A stretch of DNA of 64,000 bases. Source: Volutella citrinella (taxonomy: Eukaryota; Ascomycota; Sordariomycetes; Hypocreales; Nectriaceae). A program made the position numbers and the translations under genes. Where the stretch lies: assembly GCA_034401135.1 (NCBI GenBank), contig JAWZSP010000011.1:434001-498000 (forward strand), given 5' to 3'. The notes beneath the pieces are model-generated. The model was not told the DNA's origin and ran no database searches. It saw only the letters and a program-made list of their open reading frames with translations. Shown piece after piece: positions 44,583 to 55,794 of the stretch; position 1 is the stretch's first letter, and each line of letters opens with the position of its first letter.

Positions 44583-45935
44583 CGGTCCATAACAAGTATA
44601 TTATATTTTACCCTCCTTTTACTTTTTTCCCTCTTAACCCTGACTCTAGAATATTATCTTCCCCCTCTCTCTTAGCACTTTTATTAGCTATAGCTATAAA
44701 ATAGTAGTTTAGTATTAGTAGTTTAGCCCCCCTGTTCACGTCCTAGACCCACTCCCGCATCCGCTCTAGAATGCCTATTGGCCCGTACTGTAACCCTTGA
44801 CTGGTAGTTTGGCCCAAACTACCACCGGCATCTCAGTTAGGGCCGCCTGGCACCACGCGGCCTCACAAAGCTACCGGCAGCTAGTGGTTTGCCGGTATGC
44901 CGGCGCCGTATCAGAGCCGCACTACAGAACATGCTTTTATCAAGGAGTGGCCAATGGAAATGTCGGGCGGCTGTTAGCTTGCATTCCAGCAGGAGTTTCC
45001 TGAAACGCACAAGGGGGCAGTGAGTCAAATATAGGATATATTGCGATCCAAGAAGGTAGAAAAAGGTTACACTGCTCAGAAGATAGGTTCCCAACGGCCA
45101 CCTGCTGAGGATGAGATCATTCTGATATAGCCCAGAAGGAGTTTCCCAATCAACGAACGGACTCGGCAATTAGGATCAACCCGAGCACTTTGCAGAAGAA
45201 AACAACAAGGCATTATGTGTGGTGACCGGCAGTAAATCACGAATGGTCTGAGGCAACGTAGAACAATTACACAATTGCGGTTTAACAAGTCCTCAGCTTG
45301 GGTCTTCGGGGTTGATCGTTCTAGAACGCGGAGTCAGCGCATAGCGACATGGGGAAGCGGGCACCCTGGTGACCTTGACGGGGATGCGATTCGGGGTTTT
45401 ACCTCAGGGAAACCCCTTTTACATAAGAATTATTACTCTATCGAAATTAGTTTTGCCAATTTCATCACGGACTAGACTGCTACTCCCTCGACTTCCCCAT
45501 TATAGACAACTTGGCGTCTCCACCTCCATGATCCCGGGTCCTTGGTTGTTCATCCTGGTCATTCCCCATGGGGCGTTCCCCATGGTCACTTAGAGCAACC
45601 CCAATCACTCCGTCGCATCCGAAAGGCCTGGAGGTTGTTTAACTGGAACAGGAAGGTAGGCGCGAAAGGCTTTCGTCAGGGCCGGTTCGTGGCCGGCCGG
45701 CCCGGGACACCGGCATGTGGGCCTGCCGGTCTCTCGGCGGGACATTACTATGTACTTGCCTCAGGTCCAGACACTTTGCATGATATGGGCGGCCCATTGT
45801 CAAATGAGTTGGGTGCGCTTGGGTCGGTTCTCTGGGTGCTGGCTTTAAAAGTGGCTGGCATCCCAGAGCATTTGGTCATTACGGGATCCATCATAACCTC
45901 CTATTGTAAGTTCATTGAGTTTTAACACCGCGACC
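44583..45935. other. Intergenic region upstream of the amino-acid transporter
   Basis: Mixed sequence. The first about 150 bp are AT-rich and may belong to the retroelement island. A perfect hairpin TGGTAGTTTG-GCC-CAAACTACCA lies at 44802-44824. No coding frame is supported. The final part supplies the promoter and leader of the gene at 45936. Confidence 0.4.
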
Positions 45936-47599
45936 ATGGATCCGATCAACACAGCCAATTCAGCCAGCAAGAAACAGCTTCATGATACAGATCTGGACCC
46001 GAAGCTGGAACTGGGACAAACCAACACCATCGCCACTGACGCTGTGTTCGGAGATATCACTGAAGATGGCCCAAACTACCGTAATGTATGCGATTGCGGG
46101 GAGTTGTGCTGGTTGTACTCGACCCTACATGTGCTGACTTGTTCTGTTTGGTTTCTAGGTCGGCTGGATTGCCACGGTTGCTCTGATGATGAAGGCCTCC
46201 ATCGGCCTCGGCGTTCTCTCCATCCCGGCCTCCTTCGATGCACTTGGCCTTGTCCCCGGAATCATTGTTATACTGGGCGTCGCCAGCATTACGACATGGT
46301 CTGGTTATGTGGTCGGAGTCTTTAAAAAGCGCCACCCCGCCGTCTACGGCATTGCTGACGTTGGGGAAATCATATTCGGAAAGGTTGGCCGCGAAATCTT
46401 TGGCATCGGCTTCCTGCTTTGTATGTGATTGTGACCCGCCGTTTTCTGTATAAGCCAGGCACGCACTAACCATAGCAGATTGGACCTTCGTCGCCGGCTC
46501 AGGCATGTTGAGTATATCTATCGCACTCAACGCCGTCTCAGCCCACGGCACCTGCACAGCTGTATTTGTTGCTGCTGCCGCTGCTGCTGTGTTTGGACTC
46601 GGAAGTATCCGGACACTGGGCAAGATCAGCCCCCTGGCCTGGGCTGGTCTTGCATCAATCCTCATTGCTAGTATTCTATGCTCCCTGATTCATCTTTTCT
46701 AACGCGCGTTTCATTTAACATTCTCCTAGTCTTTACTGTTACAATTGCCGTCGGTGTACAAGACCGTCCCAGTGCAGCGCCTACCGAGGGGCACTGGAAA
46801 TCAGATTGGAAGGCTATTGGCAACCCGACATTTGCCGAGGCGCTCAGTGCCATTTCATCAATCGTCTTTGCATATGCCAACACAACGCTGCTCTTCCCCA
46901 TTGTGTCCGAGATGAGGAACCCGAACCTATATACTCGTAGCCTGCTGTGCTGCCAAGCTGGAGTCACCTCGACCTTTCTTATCATTGGATGTGTTGTTTA
47001 TATCTATTGTGGTTCTTATGTCAGTTCCCCTGCGTTGGGCTCAGCGGGGCCAACACTCAAGAAGGTTTGCTATGGCATTGCACTTCCAGGTCTGACTATT
47101 TCAACTGTGCTGTTTATTCATGTAAGAATTCTTTGCTCACCTCATGTTCTACGCTAACGCAATACCATTCCAATAGTGCTCTGCCAAGTATGCTTTTGTT
47201 CGCATCCTTCGAGGCTCTAAGCACCTTTCATCCAACAGTCTTATTCACTGGGGAACGTGGCTTGGCTGTACGTTTAGCGCTGTCGTTATTGCCTATCTGA
47301 TTGCCAGTGGCATTCCTGTTTTTGGCGGACTAGTCTCGTTAATTGGCGCTCTTCTTGGCACCTTGATGTCATTTCAACCTATGGGCTGTATGTGGATCTT
47401 TGATAACTGGACAAACGGCCGCCAGAATCCTACAGCTAAATGGTATATTACGCTTTGTTGGAGTGTTTTTGTTATTATTGCTGGTACCTTCCTTATGGTT
47501 GGTGGCACATACGGAGCTCTCATCGGTATTATAGACTCGTATAAGAAGGATGGGGGCTCTTCTGCCTGGTCTTGCGCGGACAACTCTGGCACAGTATAA
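45936..47599 (+). CDS. Amino-acid transporter, AAAP family
   Basis: Five exons (45936-46085, 46159-46420, 46479-46670, 46730-47121, 47177-47599) with introns of 55-73 bp give 472 residues. Each junction restores a continuous frame. The N-terminal cytosolic part (about 50 residues) leads into MMKASIGLGVLSIPASFDAL, the hallmark first transmembrane helix of AAAP permeases. Later family blocks include IPVFGGLVSLIGALLGTLMS and FQPMGCMWIFDNW near the C terminus. About 11 hydrophobic spans are visible. It resembles fungal neutral/aromatic amino-acid permeases of the Mtr type, with proton-coupled import at the plasma membrane expected. ATG context is CGACCATGG. It lies about 1.4 kb from the retrotransposon insertion and appears intact. 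Confidence 0.87.
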
Positions 47600-47767
47600 C
47601 CTGCTATTATCTAGTCTCTGGACAACTTTATCCCCGTTCGGTTTTATAATCAGTTAGAGTATTTGACCTTATGAGGCAGAAATAATAGCAAGGCGAAATA
47701 AACCCAGAGGCTTAACGGGTTAATAACAATCACGTTATTATTTAATAATTTCAGATTTTAGTGCTAA

Positions 47768-48331
47768 CATGCGTCAGCCCAGCTCGCCAATCGCTCAGCA
47801 TGGCTCAGCGACGAGGACATGTCCCAACTCATTTGCGCCTTTGTCAACAGCAACGGCAAGAAAGAGCAGGCCTTTCAAATCCTTAACCCTCTCTGGATTG
47901 AACCTGACGGCCCAGCCAAGTTCCCAGAGTCGCTACCAAGAAACATGAACAAGGCCAACCGCGCTGCCCGACCGCGCTGCCCTCGTCCCGCTGCACAATC
48001 ACAATCCAGGCCACTGGACCCCTTTGCGTGTTAATCTCAGTGACTATCGAGTCCAAATTGATCACCTGGACCCTCAATTTACGCAGGGTCGGTTCGACGC
48101 ACTCATGGAGCGACTTTGCCCGTGGCTCCACCAAGGCATCGGCCGACTACGCAAACGTGTGCCGTGGGAAGGATGACTTGGTGGCTGCGGCCAAGAAGCG
48201 CGCGGGTTGATGCCACTGCTCGAGCCAAGGAGGCTGGGCAGAAGCTTGAGGAATGGGTCGAGTACGAGAAGGCGGTCGAGGACAGGAAGCGGCTGCGCGA
48301 GGAGATTGGCCGCTTGCAGCTAGGACGTTAA
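47768..48331 (+). pseudogene. Ulp1/C48-like protease pseudogene
   Basis: The first frame reads WLSDEDMSQLICAFVNSNGK and then ILNPLWIE, like the start of a fungal Ulp1 domain. After about 47970 the sense continues in another frame: AALVPLHNHNPGHWTPLRVN...YRVQIDHLDPQ, where GHW is the catalytic-His region. The break coincides with a 13-bp near-perfect tandem duplication (47958-47970 and 47971-47983, ACCGCGCTGCCC). Removing one copy would put both parts in one frame. Further frame changes precede a coiled tail (AKEAGQKLEEWVEYEKAVED) that ends at TAA 48329-48331. No Cys-box is visible. It is not obviously a copy of the protease in the retrotransposon. Confidence 0.6.
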
Positions 48332-48548
48332 TGTCACCACCCGTTTAGGCTTCTTGTGTCTATGGCTTGCTTTGTGTTTGTTTCTGTGTCTTGCGATTGT
48401 TGGTGATATGGTCCGTAGGGGATGTCGAGGACTTATTACGCCGACACGTAGATGACAGACAAGGCCACTCAACCTAGGGCTGGAATTCGGAGAAACCGTC
48501 ATTTTCATCTTGACCTCTTTGACAACTGCTAATTGAGGTCGAAAGCAG

Positions 48549-48716
48549 GGTCTCTGGATCTGGGTCTTTTTCTTTTGGGTCGAGACGAAGGGCAAGACGC
48601 TCGAGGAGATTGACGTCCTCTTTGATGGAGTCAAGCACTCTGATGCGCCTGATATTTCTGTGCTGGACGGCAGGAATGACGAGAAGGTGGTGAAGGAGGG
48701 AATCGAGCGTGTTTGA
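48549..48716 (+). pseudogene. C-terminal fragment of an MFS sugar transporter
   Basis: The frame reads GLWIWVFFFWVETKGKTLEE, then IDVLFDGVKHSDAP, and stops at TGA 48714-48716. WVFFFxxETKGxTLEEID is the diagnostic end of sugar-porter proteins after TM12. Nothing upstream matches a transporter, so only the last about 55 codons survive. It is distinct from the transporter at 15610-17234 (KGKSLEEIDALFGAG). Minus-strand ORFs of 150-167 codons across this segment are shadows. Confidence 0.55.
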
Positions 48717-50483
48717 TTCCGAATCGCATCTTTGGACTGGCATTTGAGTGTTGAGAAGGGCAGAAGTCCCAAGGCCAGATGCAGATTCGGTCCACGAGAC
48801 ATCAGGAGCTCTCCCAATAGCACCTTTGCAATTTTTAGCGAGGATTGTCTTCCTAGTTGTAGTCAATCTGATTTGAATGCCAACAATACTACAACTGTAC
48901 GAAGCACCAAGTGTGGTTTCGCTCACTGTACATGGCCATTTCGTCGTGACAACTGGTCGGTAGCATTGAGTAGAGAGCTTCCACGATCAGCAGCCCTGTT
49001 GTTTCCTTCTAGTATTGTAGCCTTTTCCCTGGACCATCTCTCAACCATTAGTGATTGTCCGCAAGAAATGAAAGATTTCCGCGGCGACGCGGTCAAAAGT
49101 ACAGGGTAGCCTAGGGTCTCCTATCTAGCATCTAGGCGTTGTGAAGCTCGAGTCAGTTGTGCACATTTTCTAACCCAGCTGACGTCGAACGGCCCACGGC
49201 ACAAATTGGAGGTGACCAACCAGCAGCCAATGTGATGGCTCAAGGTCGTCATCTCCCCCGCTAGCCGGGGTGTAGGTGGCAGTGCTTAGCATATTCACGA
49301 TGGATCGAACTAAGAAAAAAAGATCGGGCCGTGAATTTCATCAGGATTGACAGATGGGGTAGACCTCAGCGCAGATCTTCCACCCCCAAAGGCTGAGACA
49401 CACGTGAATGGATGGCGGGGAAATTGACAAAGATCCACGCAAATCCTACGACCCTTTGCAAAGCCGGAGGAGCGCCGGACTGCGAAATTGACAAAGATCT
49501 ACGCAAATCCTACGATCCTTTGCAAAGCCGGAGGAGTGCCGGACTGCCACTCCCACTCATGGCAACGTAGCAACGCGGGGACCTCGCGACTTTACATGCC
49601 GAAGTGCTAAGTGTCTTTTGCACTAGAGGTAGGTGTTCCTCGTGGCAAGCCGGTTTCGTAGGCCCATTTCGCGATGGTTGTGCGACGTCCAATCGACCAC
49701 ACCGTCACGGGGAATAGTTTCCACAATGACATAGGTGCGTCTATCCTCTATTCTTCCACCCGATGCCTCTCTTCAACTAACACCAGCTATATCTTCTTAA
49801 ATCGTAGCCTGCAGCAAGTGGAGATTCAGTGGTCAGTTAACGGATCAAACAGCAAAACAGGATCTTACAATCGAGGGTTGGAGCGAACCGGATTCTCTTG
49901 GCTGGTGGCACAGCAGAAGCTCGAGCGCGAACGGCTGAAACTCTTGAGCCCAGGTAGAGCCTCAAAACTTGATCTCTCGCGTTGCCCTGGGTGGGTTGTG
50001 ATACTATAATAAGGACGGGTACCCCGAGTTGGACATCCGCTTGGTGGGTATGGAGTCCCCCACAACAGCTCGAGTCATACCCGCCCCCAGATGTCAACGT
50101 CATCTTCCTTCTCACAGACGCTAAATCTCCGCTCAATAAATCCGTTCAGATCTTGGCAGAGTCAAAAGGTCATGCCCCAGGTCCACTCTCACTATTTTTT
50201 CGATGATGCCTAGCAGGAACGGCTTTTGTGGATCGCAGGCCATTACCCGCAAATCCTATCCGAGAGTCTTGAGTCTAGAGGTCAAGCTCGTCGTCCGATG
50301 ACCATCGTGAGACTTAAGTAGTATAAGTAGTAGCCATTAGTACGTCTTTAGCGGAATATCAGAATACGTGAACTCCTCCGCAACAATTTTCCATCTTTTC
50401 ACGCTGTGAAAGGGCTTTACGTGCACGCCAACTGGAGTGTTCCTCTGCTCAACCAATCAACCTTTTATAGAGATCAAAACATC
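48717..50483. other. Gene-poor stretch with a tandem duplication
   Basis: Several ORFs of 60-125 codons occur on both strands without motifs. A frame near 50060-50205 (YPPPDVNVIFLLTDAKSPLN...) is mildly protein-like but unrecognised. The last 100 bases before 50484 form the leader of the secreted-protein gene. Confidence 0.35.
49420..49547. repeat. Two tandem 64-bp units
   Basis: Units 49420-49483 and 49484-49547 start GAAATTGACAAAGAT and differ at three positions, all C/T. This is a recent local duplication or relic of a small satellite. No coding role is evident. Confidence 0.8.
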
Positions 50484-52189
50484 ATGCGCTGGAAGCATAC
50501 ATGTTTTGGCCTCGTTGTAGCTTGCGCCCAGCTGGCCAATTCGTATGCCGTGCCACTTGCAAGCCGCCAGCATTCCAACCAAAAAAACGGCCCTTCAAAA
50601 GAGGAGATATGCAAGATGCCTTTTAGTGGCGGCGACCCCCAGGTCGCCGCAAACACCTGGGAGAAGAGCGGTGCCAAGCAGTTCTTCAGCAAACTCGCGG
50701 GGGCTGGTGTCACTGGTTGGGCGGACAGGTTTTTCAAGCAGACGATCGCAGGCGGTCATCAGGGTGAGCCAACATTCCAGTTTCACACTGCCATGATTGA
50801 TTATTCAATTCATTTGACTCGGATTGAACAGGTGGATCTACATACCATTGCGAGTCGCTCAACTCGGGATCTTGCGATGGGCCCGAAAGCCAGGCTTGCA
50901 CAAGCTACAATCCTCCCGAAGCCTTTTACGTCCACCTGGCCATGTCAAACATGCATAATTTCTTCCAAAAAGCAACGGCCGAGTTAACCAGTGACACCAT
51001 TACGGCCATTACTGCCGATATCAAAAAGATCATCGAACTATACGGAACTCCTCCCCCGGATGACGTCAACTTCCTGACCATGATCATCGGTATTCTGTGT
51101 GGGCTTGCTGGTCTCGATACCACCGTGGGCCAAATACTTCCAGAGAAAACCAAGAGCGCGGCCTTTGGTAAATCAGGAGGCGTCCTGACCATCTTGATTG
51201 GTGTCTTCAATATGATTGCCTCCGACTATGATCCTGGCACCATGAGCAAGGATGATTTGAACTGGGAGCTTGAGAAGAACTACGGTACTATGTTCACAGG
51301 CATAATGGGCTCCCTCAACAGCACAGTTGCGAGTATTTTTGAAGGTACTCCAACGGACGAGATGCTTGCCGGGAAGTCTCCTACAGACTGGCTTATTGGA
51401 CTCATGGGTGACGGCTCGTTCCTGGACTGGGATATCGTCAACCTGGCCATGAATGTATGGAGAACTAATACCAGCAAGAAAATGGTTAGTTTAAAGCACT
51501 GGATGATACATGGGTTCCAACTGACAATATCTTCTAGCGTGAGGTAATCCTCATCAAGGCAATGAAAACAGAAGCCAAGAAGCCGTATCGTGTTATGGTT
51601 CACAAGGTACGTGTCTGAAGTTCATGGTTAGAACGATGAAGCTTTGGGTCCCGGTCAATCATGAAATCGTGTTCAAACAGTCAAACTAACCTCTGTTTTG
51701 AATCCAGCAAGATACCAAGGTGATGGTTGAACAAGATCAAAGCCAGTGCAATAATCTCGTTGGCTGCCCCCCACACTCGACAGTCAACATCAACGAACAG
51801 CTGTGTACAGCCAATGCAGCTTGCATCTGGCACTCAATGGTGGGTCCATTCCGGATTTGCCTCTGAGCATGGCACTAACTATTAGCCAGAACTGCATTTG
51901 CTTTGCCGACCAAGATGAGAGTCACAGCATCGTTGGCACCCACATGAAGATCATGAGCGACGACGATGTAGGAACACTGAAGCAATTCATTGCCGATTTT
52001 CCAGGTGCACTGGTAAACAACTTCGATTGCGGCGGTGATGGCGAGTCCCAGCCTCCCAAGTCTCTGGACTGGGAAAACACGCCTCAGTATTTTCCTTGTT
52101 TTTGGAACTTCAAGATCGTGCAAGTCGACGGCACTTCGCAACCCGGCTGGACCGGAAAACTCGCGCCAGCTGGCTATTCAATGTCATAA
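50484..52189 (+). CDS. Secreted Cys-containing protein of unknown function
   Basis: Five exons (50484-50763, 50832-51484, 51538-51606, 51708-51839, 51890-52189) with GT-AG introns of 50-101 bp give 477 residues. A signal peptide is clear (MRWKHTCFGLVVACAQLANS, cleavage near YA-VP). Landmarks are GGSTYHCESLNSGSCDGPES followed by QACTSYNPPEAFYVH, a hydrophobic helical middle (MIIGILCGLAGLDTTVG, GVLTILIGVFNMIA), and a Cys-rich C-terminal part (NNLVGCPPHSTVN, NCICFADQDE, NNFDCGGD). The layout resembles the fungal secreted DUF7872-type proteins, but I cannot confirm the family. It could be a secreted effector or wall-associated protein. ATG 50406 lies in frame upstream but would destroy the signal peptide. 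Confidence 0.68.
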
Positions 52190-52964
52190 ACTATCGTTCT
52201 TCTGTAACATATGAGGGCATCTGGACATGTTCGAAGAACTGGAAGGACAGTGTACATGCTATGATTCAATATTGTAAATAAGGCAAGCCTTCTTACTTAT
52301 TGGTTTCACAAAGTCTGCATGAATAACAACACGAAGTCTATGATTCCTTCAATCGGGTGATTATTTATTTAAACGTTTGAACTTGAAAAACTCCGACCAC
52401 CGAAAGAGCAATATAACCGGCAATTGGTATAGGATCCACGTCAGCGTTGGTGCAAAGGTCGATGGAACGTTGGGTTATAGGAAAGGGCTGGTGTGTGTCG
52501 TTCCGCGCACTCCGGCTTCGTTTGCATCGTATTTGGCGCCCTCCTTGTCCGGGGTGTGGACAAGATGCCTCCTGAATAGTGGAGCTGCTGAGATAACCAG
52601 TACATACGGCTTGTGATCACCGTGGCTTCATATGTGCCATCTGCTTGTATTGACAAACTGCAAAGTGCTACTAGAGATTGAAAAGCAGGCAACAACACGT
52701 GTGGTGATGCGGGCTGTGACATTGGGCCGGGTCATCCTGGACTAGTGACATAGACTTGCTTTATTTCCATGATCCTCCTAGTCGCAGCTGAAAATGGGGC
52801 AATAGTCGGTCTTGGCAATCGAGGAGTTGATCCCTTCATTCCGCGACACAGCTCGAAGCGCGACGCTACCGTCTTCCACAAGCACGGCTTAGAGTCAAGT
52901 TGTCTGAGCAAGGTGCAATTCTTCAACTGATACCATGTCTCAGGCAGTGAAAATACCTAGAAAC
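52190..52964. other. Intergenic region, nothing recognised
   Basis: Contains the 3' ends of the flanking convergent genes. Short ORFs on both strands are unsupported. Confidence 0.4.
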
Positions 52965-54995
52965 TCAAACCTGCAGAGGAATACTCGACCAGTCGTCGCG
53001 CCAATCTATGCTCCCCTCCTTCCTAGGCCAGATGCTGTGAAAAATCTCCAGGACCTTGTGGTAGCTTGGCTCTAGTTTTGCTCCACTCCGCGCCCTATAA
53101 TCGGCATCTCTCTTCTCCCATCCCCTGTCGCGTGCGACGCAGTCTTCCCTCTCTTGTCGACGCAGCTCCGTGATGCTGATGGGCTCGCCGTCGTCGTCCA
53201 GCAAACTTGGCTCGATTAGCCATTGTCGGCGCATATCCCTAACGATGTCCCAATGCGGAGCGGGCACTGTGTCTTGGCCAAAATTATCGCCACCAACGGG
53301 GCGCATCGCGAGAGACGTCAATCGCGTCCCCCTCTTCTCCTTGTCAATGATGCCCCAGATTGATTCCGCCAAGGCCTTGTCCACCGCACAATTCATATAC
53401 GCCCTCCGGAAATGCCCCACTCTCGCAGCTCCGAATTCTCCTCTTTGAAGCCACTTCTTGAGGGGACCGAGTTCGAAATCCCCCTCCTCAAAGTCCTCGT
53501 CAAGCAAAGGGCCGTAACCAACGTCATGATGCGGTCGCCAGTCAACACAATCCAGTGTGAGGGTGAGAGACCTTAGCATTTCCATCTTGCCAAAGCTTCT
53601 ATAAACCTCAACCTCTTCCTGACTGGATCTCTTGCGTCTTACTGGCATGCTCAGTTCCTCTAAAACTGGACAATAGGCTTGGACCTGGAGCACATGGTCT
53701 TTGGTAAATAGCATGGGCATCTGTTGTCGTTCGGGCCATCGCGGATAGCATGCCCAATTCTCACTCACAGATAGTCGCAACAGCTTCAACGTCGGCCCGT
53801 GTCGGACAAGAATGGCGTCCAAGATTTCAGGCTCCAGAGAGCCGGATACTGAAAGTTCTTCGAGAGGTGGCAGTGCACTGGCGAAAAGGCGGCCGCCTGG
53901 TATTTATAGTCTGGCTTTTCCTGCTCCATATTGTTGCGATCTAGCGCAATCCTCAGGGTCTTTAATCGACCAAAGGAGTGATGCTGAGTGAGCCACTCCA
54001 GCTCCTCACCATCCATAGTACACCCCGAACGAATGGATAGGTGGTGTAGGGAGTCAAAATCGACGCATTCCGCCCAGCGCTTGATGGTATGGGTTCTTGT
54101 GAGCCCGTGAAGGGTCAGCGAGGTCAGCGGGCTGTGGGTTTTACCAGGGACGTAGCCTGGAAGGCCATGCCATGCAACCTTGGACCTCCAGTACCCGGGA
54201 ATACTGGTTGGTCCCGGCCATACGCGCTGCATATGCACTTCCTTCAGATTGGGAACGAGACCCGAGGCAAGCTCCATGATGGCATCTTGGTTGAAATCGT
54301 CGTCTGCCTCTGCATCTCGGTAACACCACACCGCCTTCACGCTATATAGGCACAGGGAAGTCGCTAAAGCCATCTCGTAAGGATAGGGAGGATCCCACAG
54401 TAGTGTTCTCATGCGGAACGTGTGATGGTAGAGCTTGCATTGTGGCTTGTGCTTGTGGAGGGTTTCCAGTAGACTGGATGGGAATTGGCTGTGGCACTCG
54501 TACAACAGTTCCTCGAGATATGGCATGGACTTTACCAGGCTGGCAACCGGCGCCCATGCCTTGTCTTCTTCGGAGTCCGCCTTGATAACAGGTTCATCGT
54601 AAATAACGTAGTAGGGGCGATCACTAACGCATCCTATTGTTTCGTCAGCGTCATTCATTTCAGACCACAGGAGCCACCGACTCGCCCAGCTTTGGAGTCT
54701 TGCCCTTTAAAGTAAGGGAGCCCTTTAGGGCAAGACGATGCACGAAGTCGCCACATCCGATGGGTGCGAGGGCCTCCGTCAAGGCGCCCACGTCACGCTG
54801 GAGTGCCTCAGGACTGGAGACTTGGAGGCGAACACGGCGAAAGATCAGAAACTTTGTTGCGTTGCGACACGCTCTGCTTGTCCAGCTGAGCGCGTCTAGA
54901 CTCGGTCAATGCGCATCATGAACATATTGCGCTATCTGTTGAAGCGTTTCCAGCGGCAGGCTACAGAAGCCCGGCTGGGGTGAAGTTGCACCCAT
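52965..54995 (-). pseudogene. F-box/LRR-type protein, disrupted by a nonsense codon and a frameshift
   Basis: The minus frame from ATG 54995 reads FCSLPLETLQQIAQYVHDAH, a classic F-box start. It then hits TGA (54906-54908) and continues in frame as PSLDALSWTSRACRNATKFL and VSSPEALQRDVGALTEAL. One transition (CGA to TGA) would explain the stop. A second break lies near 53880: the frame with KYQAAAF must move by one base at a run of four T's (coding strand) to reach FASALPPLEELSVSG and LDAILVRHGPTLKLLRLS. A possible 62-bp intron near 54630 links the F-box exon to YYVIYDEPVIKADSEEDKAW. The Leu-rich segments fit the F-box/LRR substrate adaptors of SCF ubiquitin ligases. The two halves (53786-54658 and 52965-53822) remain open, so decay is recent or partly an assembly error. 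Confidence 0.65.
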
Positions 54996-55794
54996 GTTGT
55001 GCGCAGGCCTTCTGGATTTAAAGGATGTTCCCAGAGTTTCAATTGAAGAAAAGCAACTAGAAGGGACTCATTAGGCTAGAAATACACAATTGGCCCTTCA
55101 TCTTGCAGTGCGACAAGACCAATCCGGCGGTCCGCCACGTCACGGTTGGTTCAAAGGAACTTTGGTTACCACACCCAATAAGCAGCAAGCCACAGCTACG
55201 GCACTTTAGAACGGAACAACGATGGGCCGCTGGAAACGAACCGTTTAATTAACTGAGCAGGGGCAGTATGAGTCAACTTTTCAAGCATGAGTCAAGCGAT
55301 CTCACTGTTGTTAGCACATGAACTGAAGCTGAGTCACGAAGAAACATGCAAGTTTCTCCACAATCATCACTCAAAAGCACGATAACCAAGATTAAGAGAG
55401 TCATCAATACAAGCTATCAGAAGGCAAGTGGTCCCATTAACCAATTGAGACGTGAAACCCTCGACTCCAACACTCGCGCAGCAACCTCAGCTCTCAAGCA
55501 ACCATTACCCATAAACCTCTCGTATTGATCACCCCAAAACTCATCCCCAATGCATCGTCCTAAGTAGGAACGAGGGCACAGCGGAAAGTATCCGTATCGC
55601 CACTCTCGAGATGCTGGAATGTACTACCCAGCATGCCGTTGCCCCTATTATTAAAGAGAACCTGTTTAATAAGCAGGGTATCAACGATGCGGTAGAGAAG
55701 CTGCGGAACGACTAGATACGATATCGAGCGGTTGTGGAGAGGGGAGTATTGAATAAGTAGACGGCAGATCAATATCTATTAGTTTACTTACAAC
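54996..55794. other. Intergenic region, with a possible extra exon of the next gene
   Basis: The minus frame 55562-55772 (ICRLLIQYSPLHNRSISYLV...LYRIVDTLLIKQVLFNNRG) is protein-like. A weak GT-AG pair could join it to the end of the gene at 55795, replacing its last residues. Otherwise no gene is supported. Confidence 0.3.
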
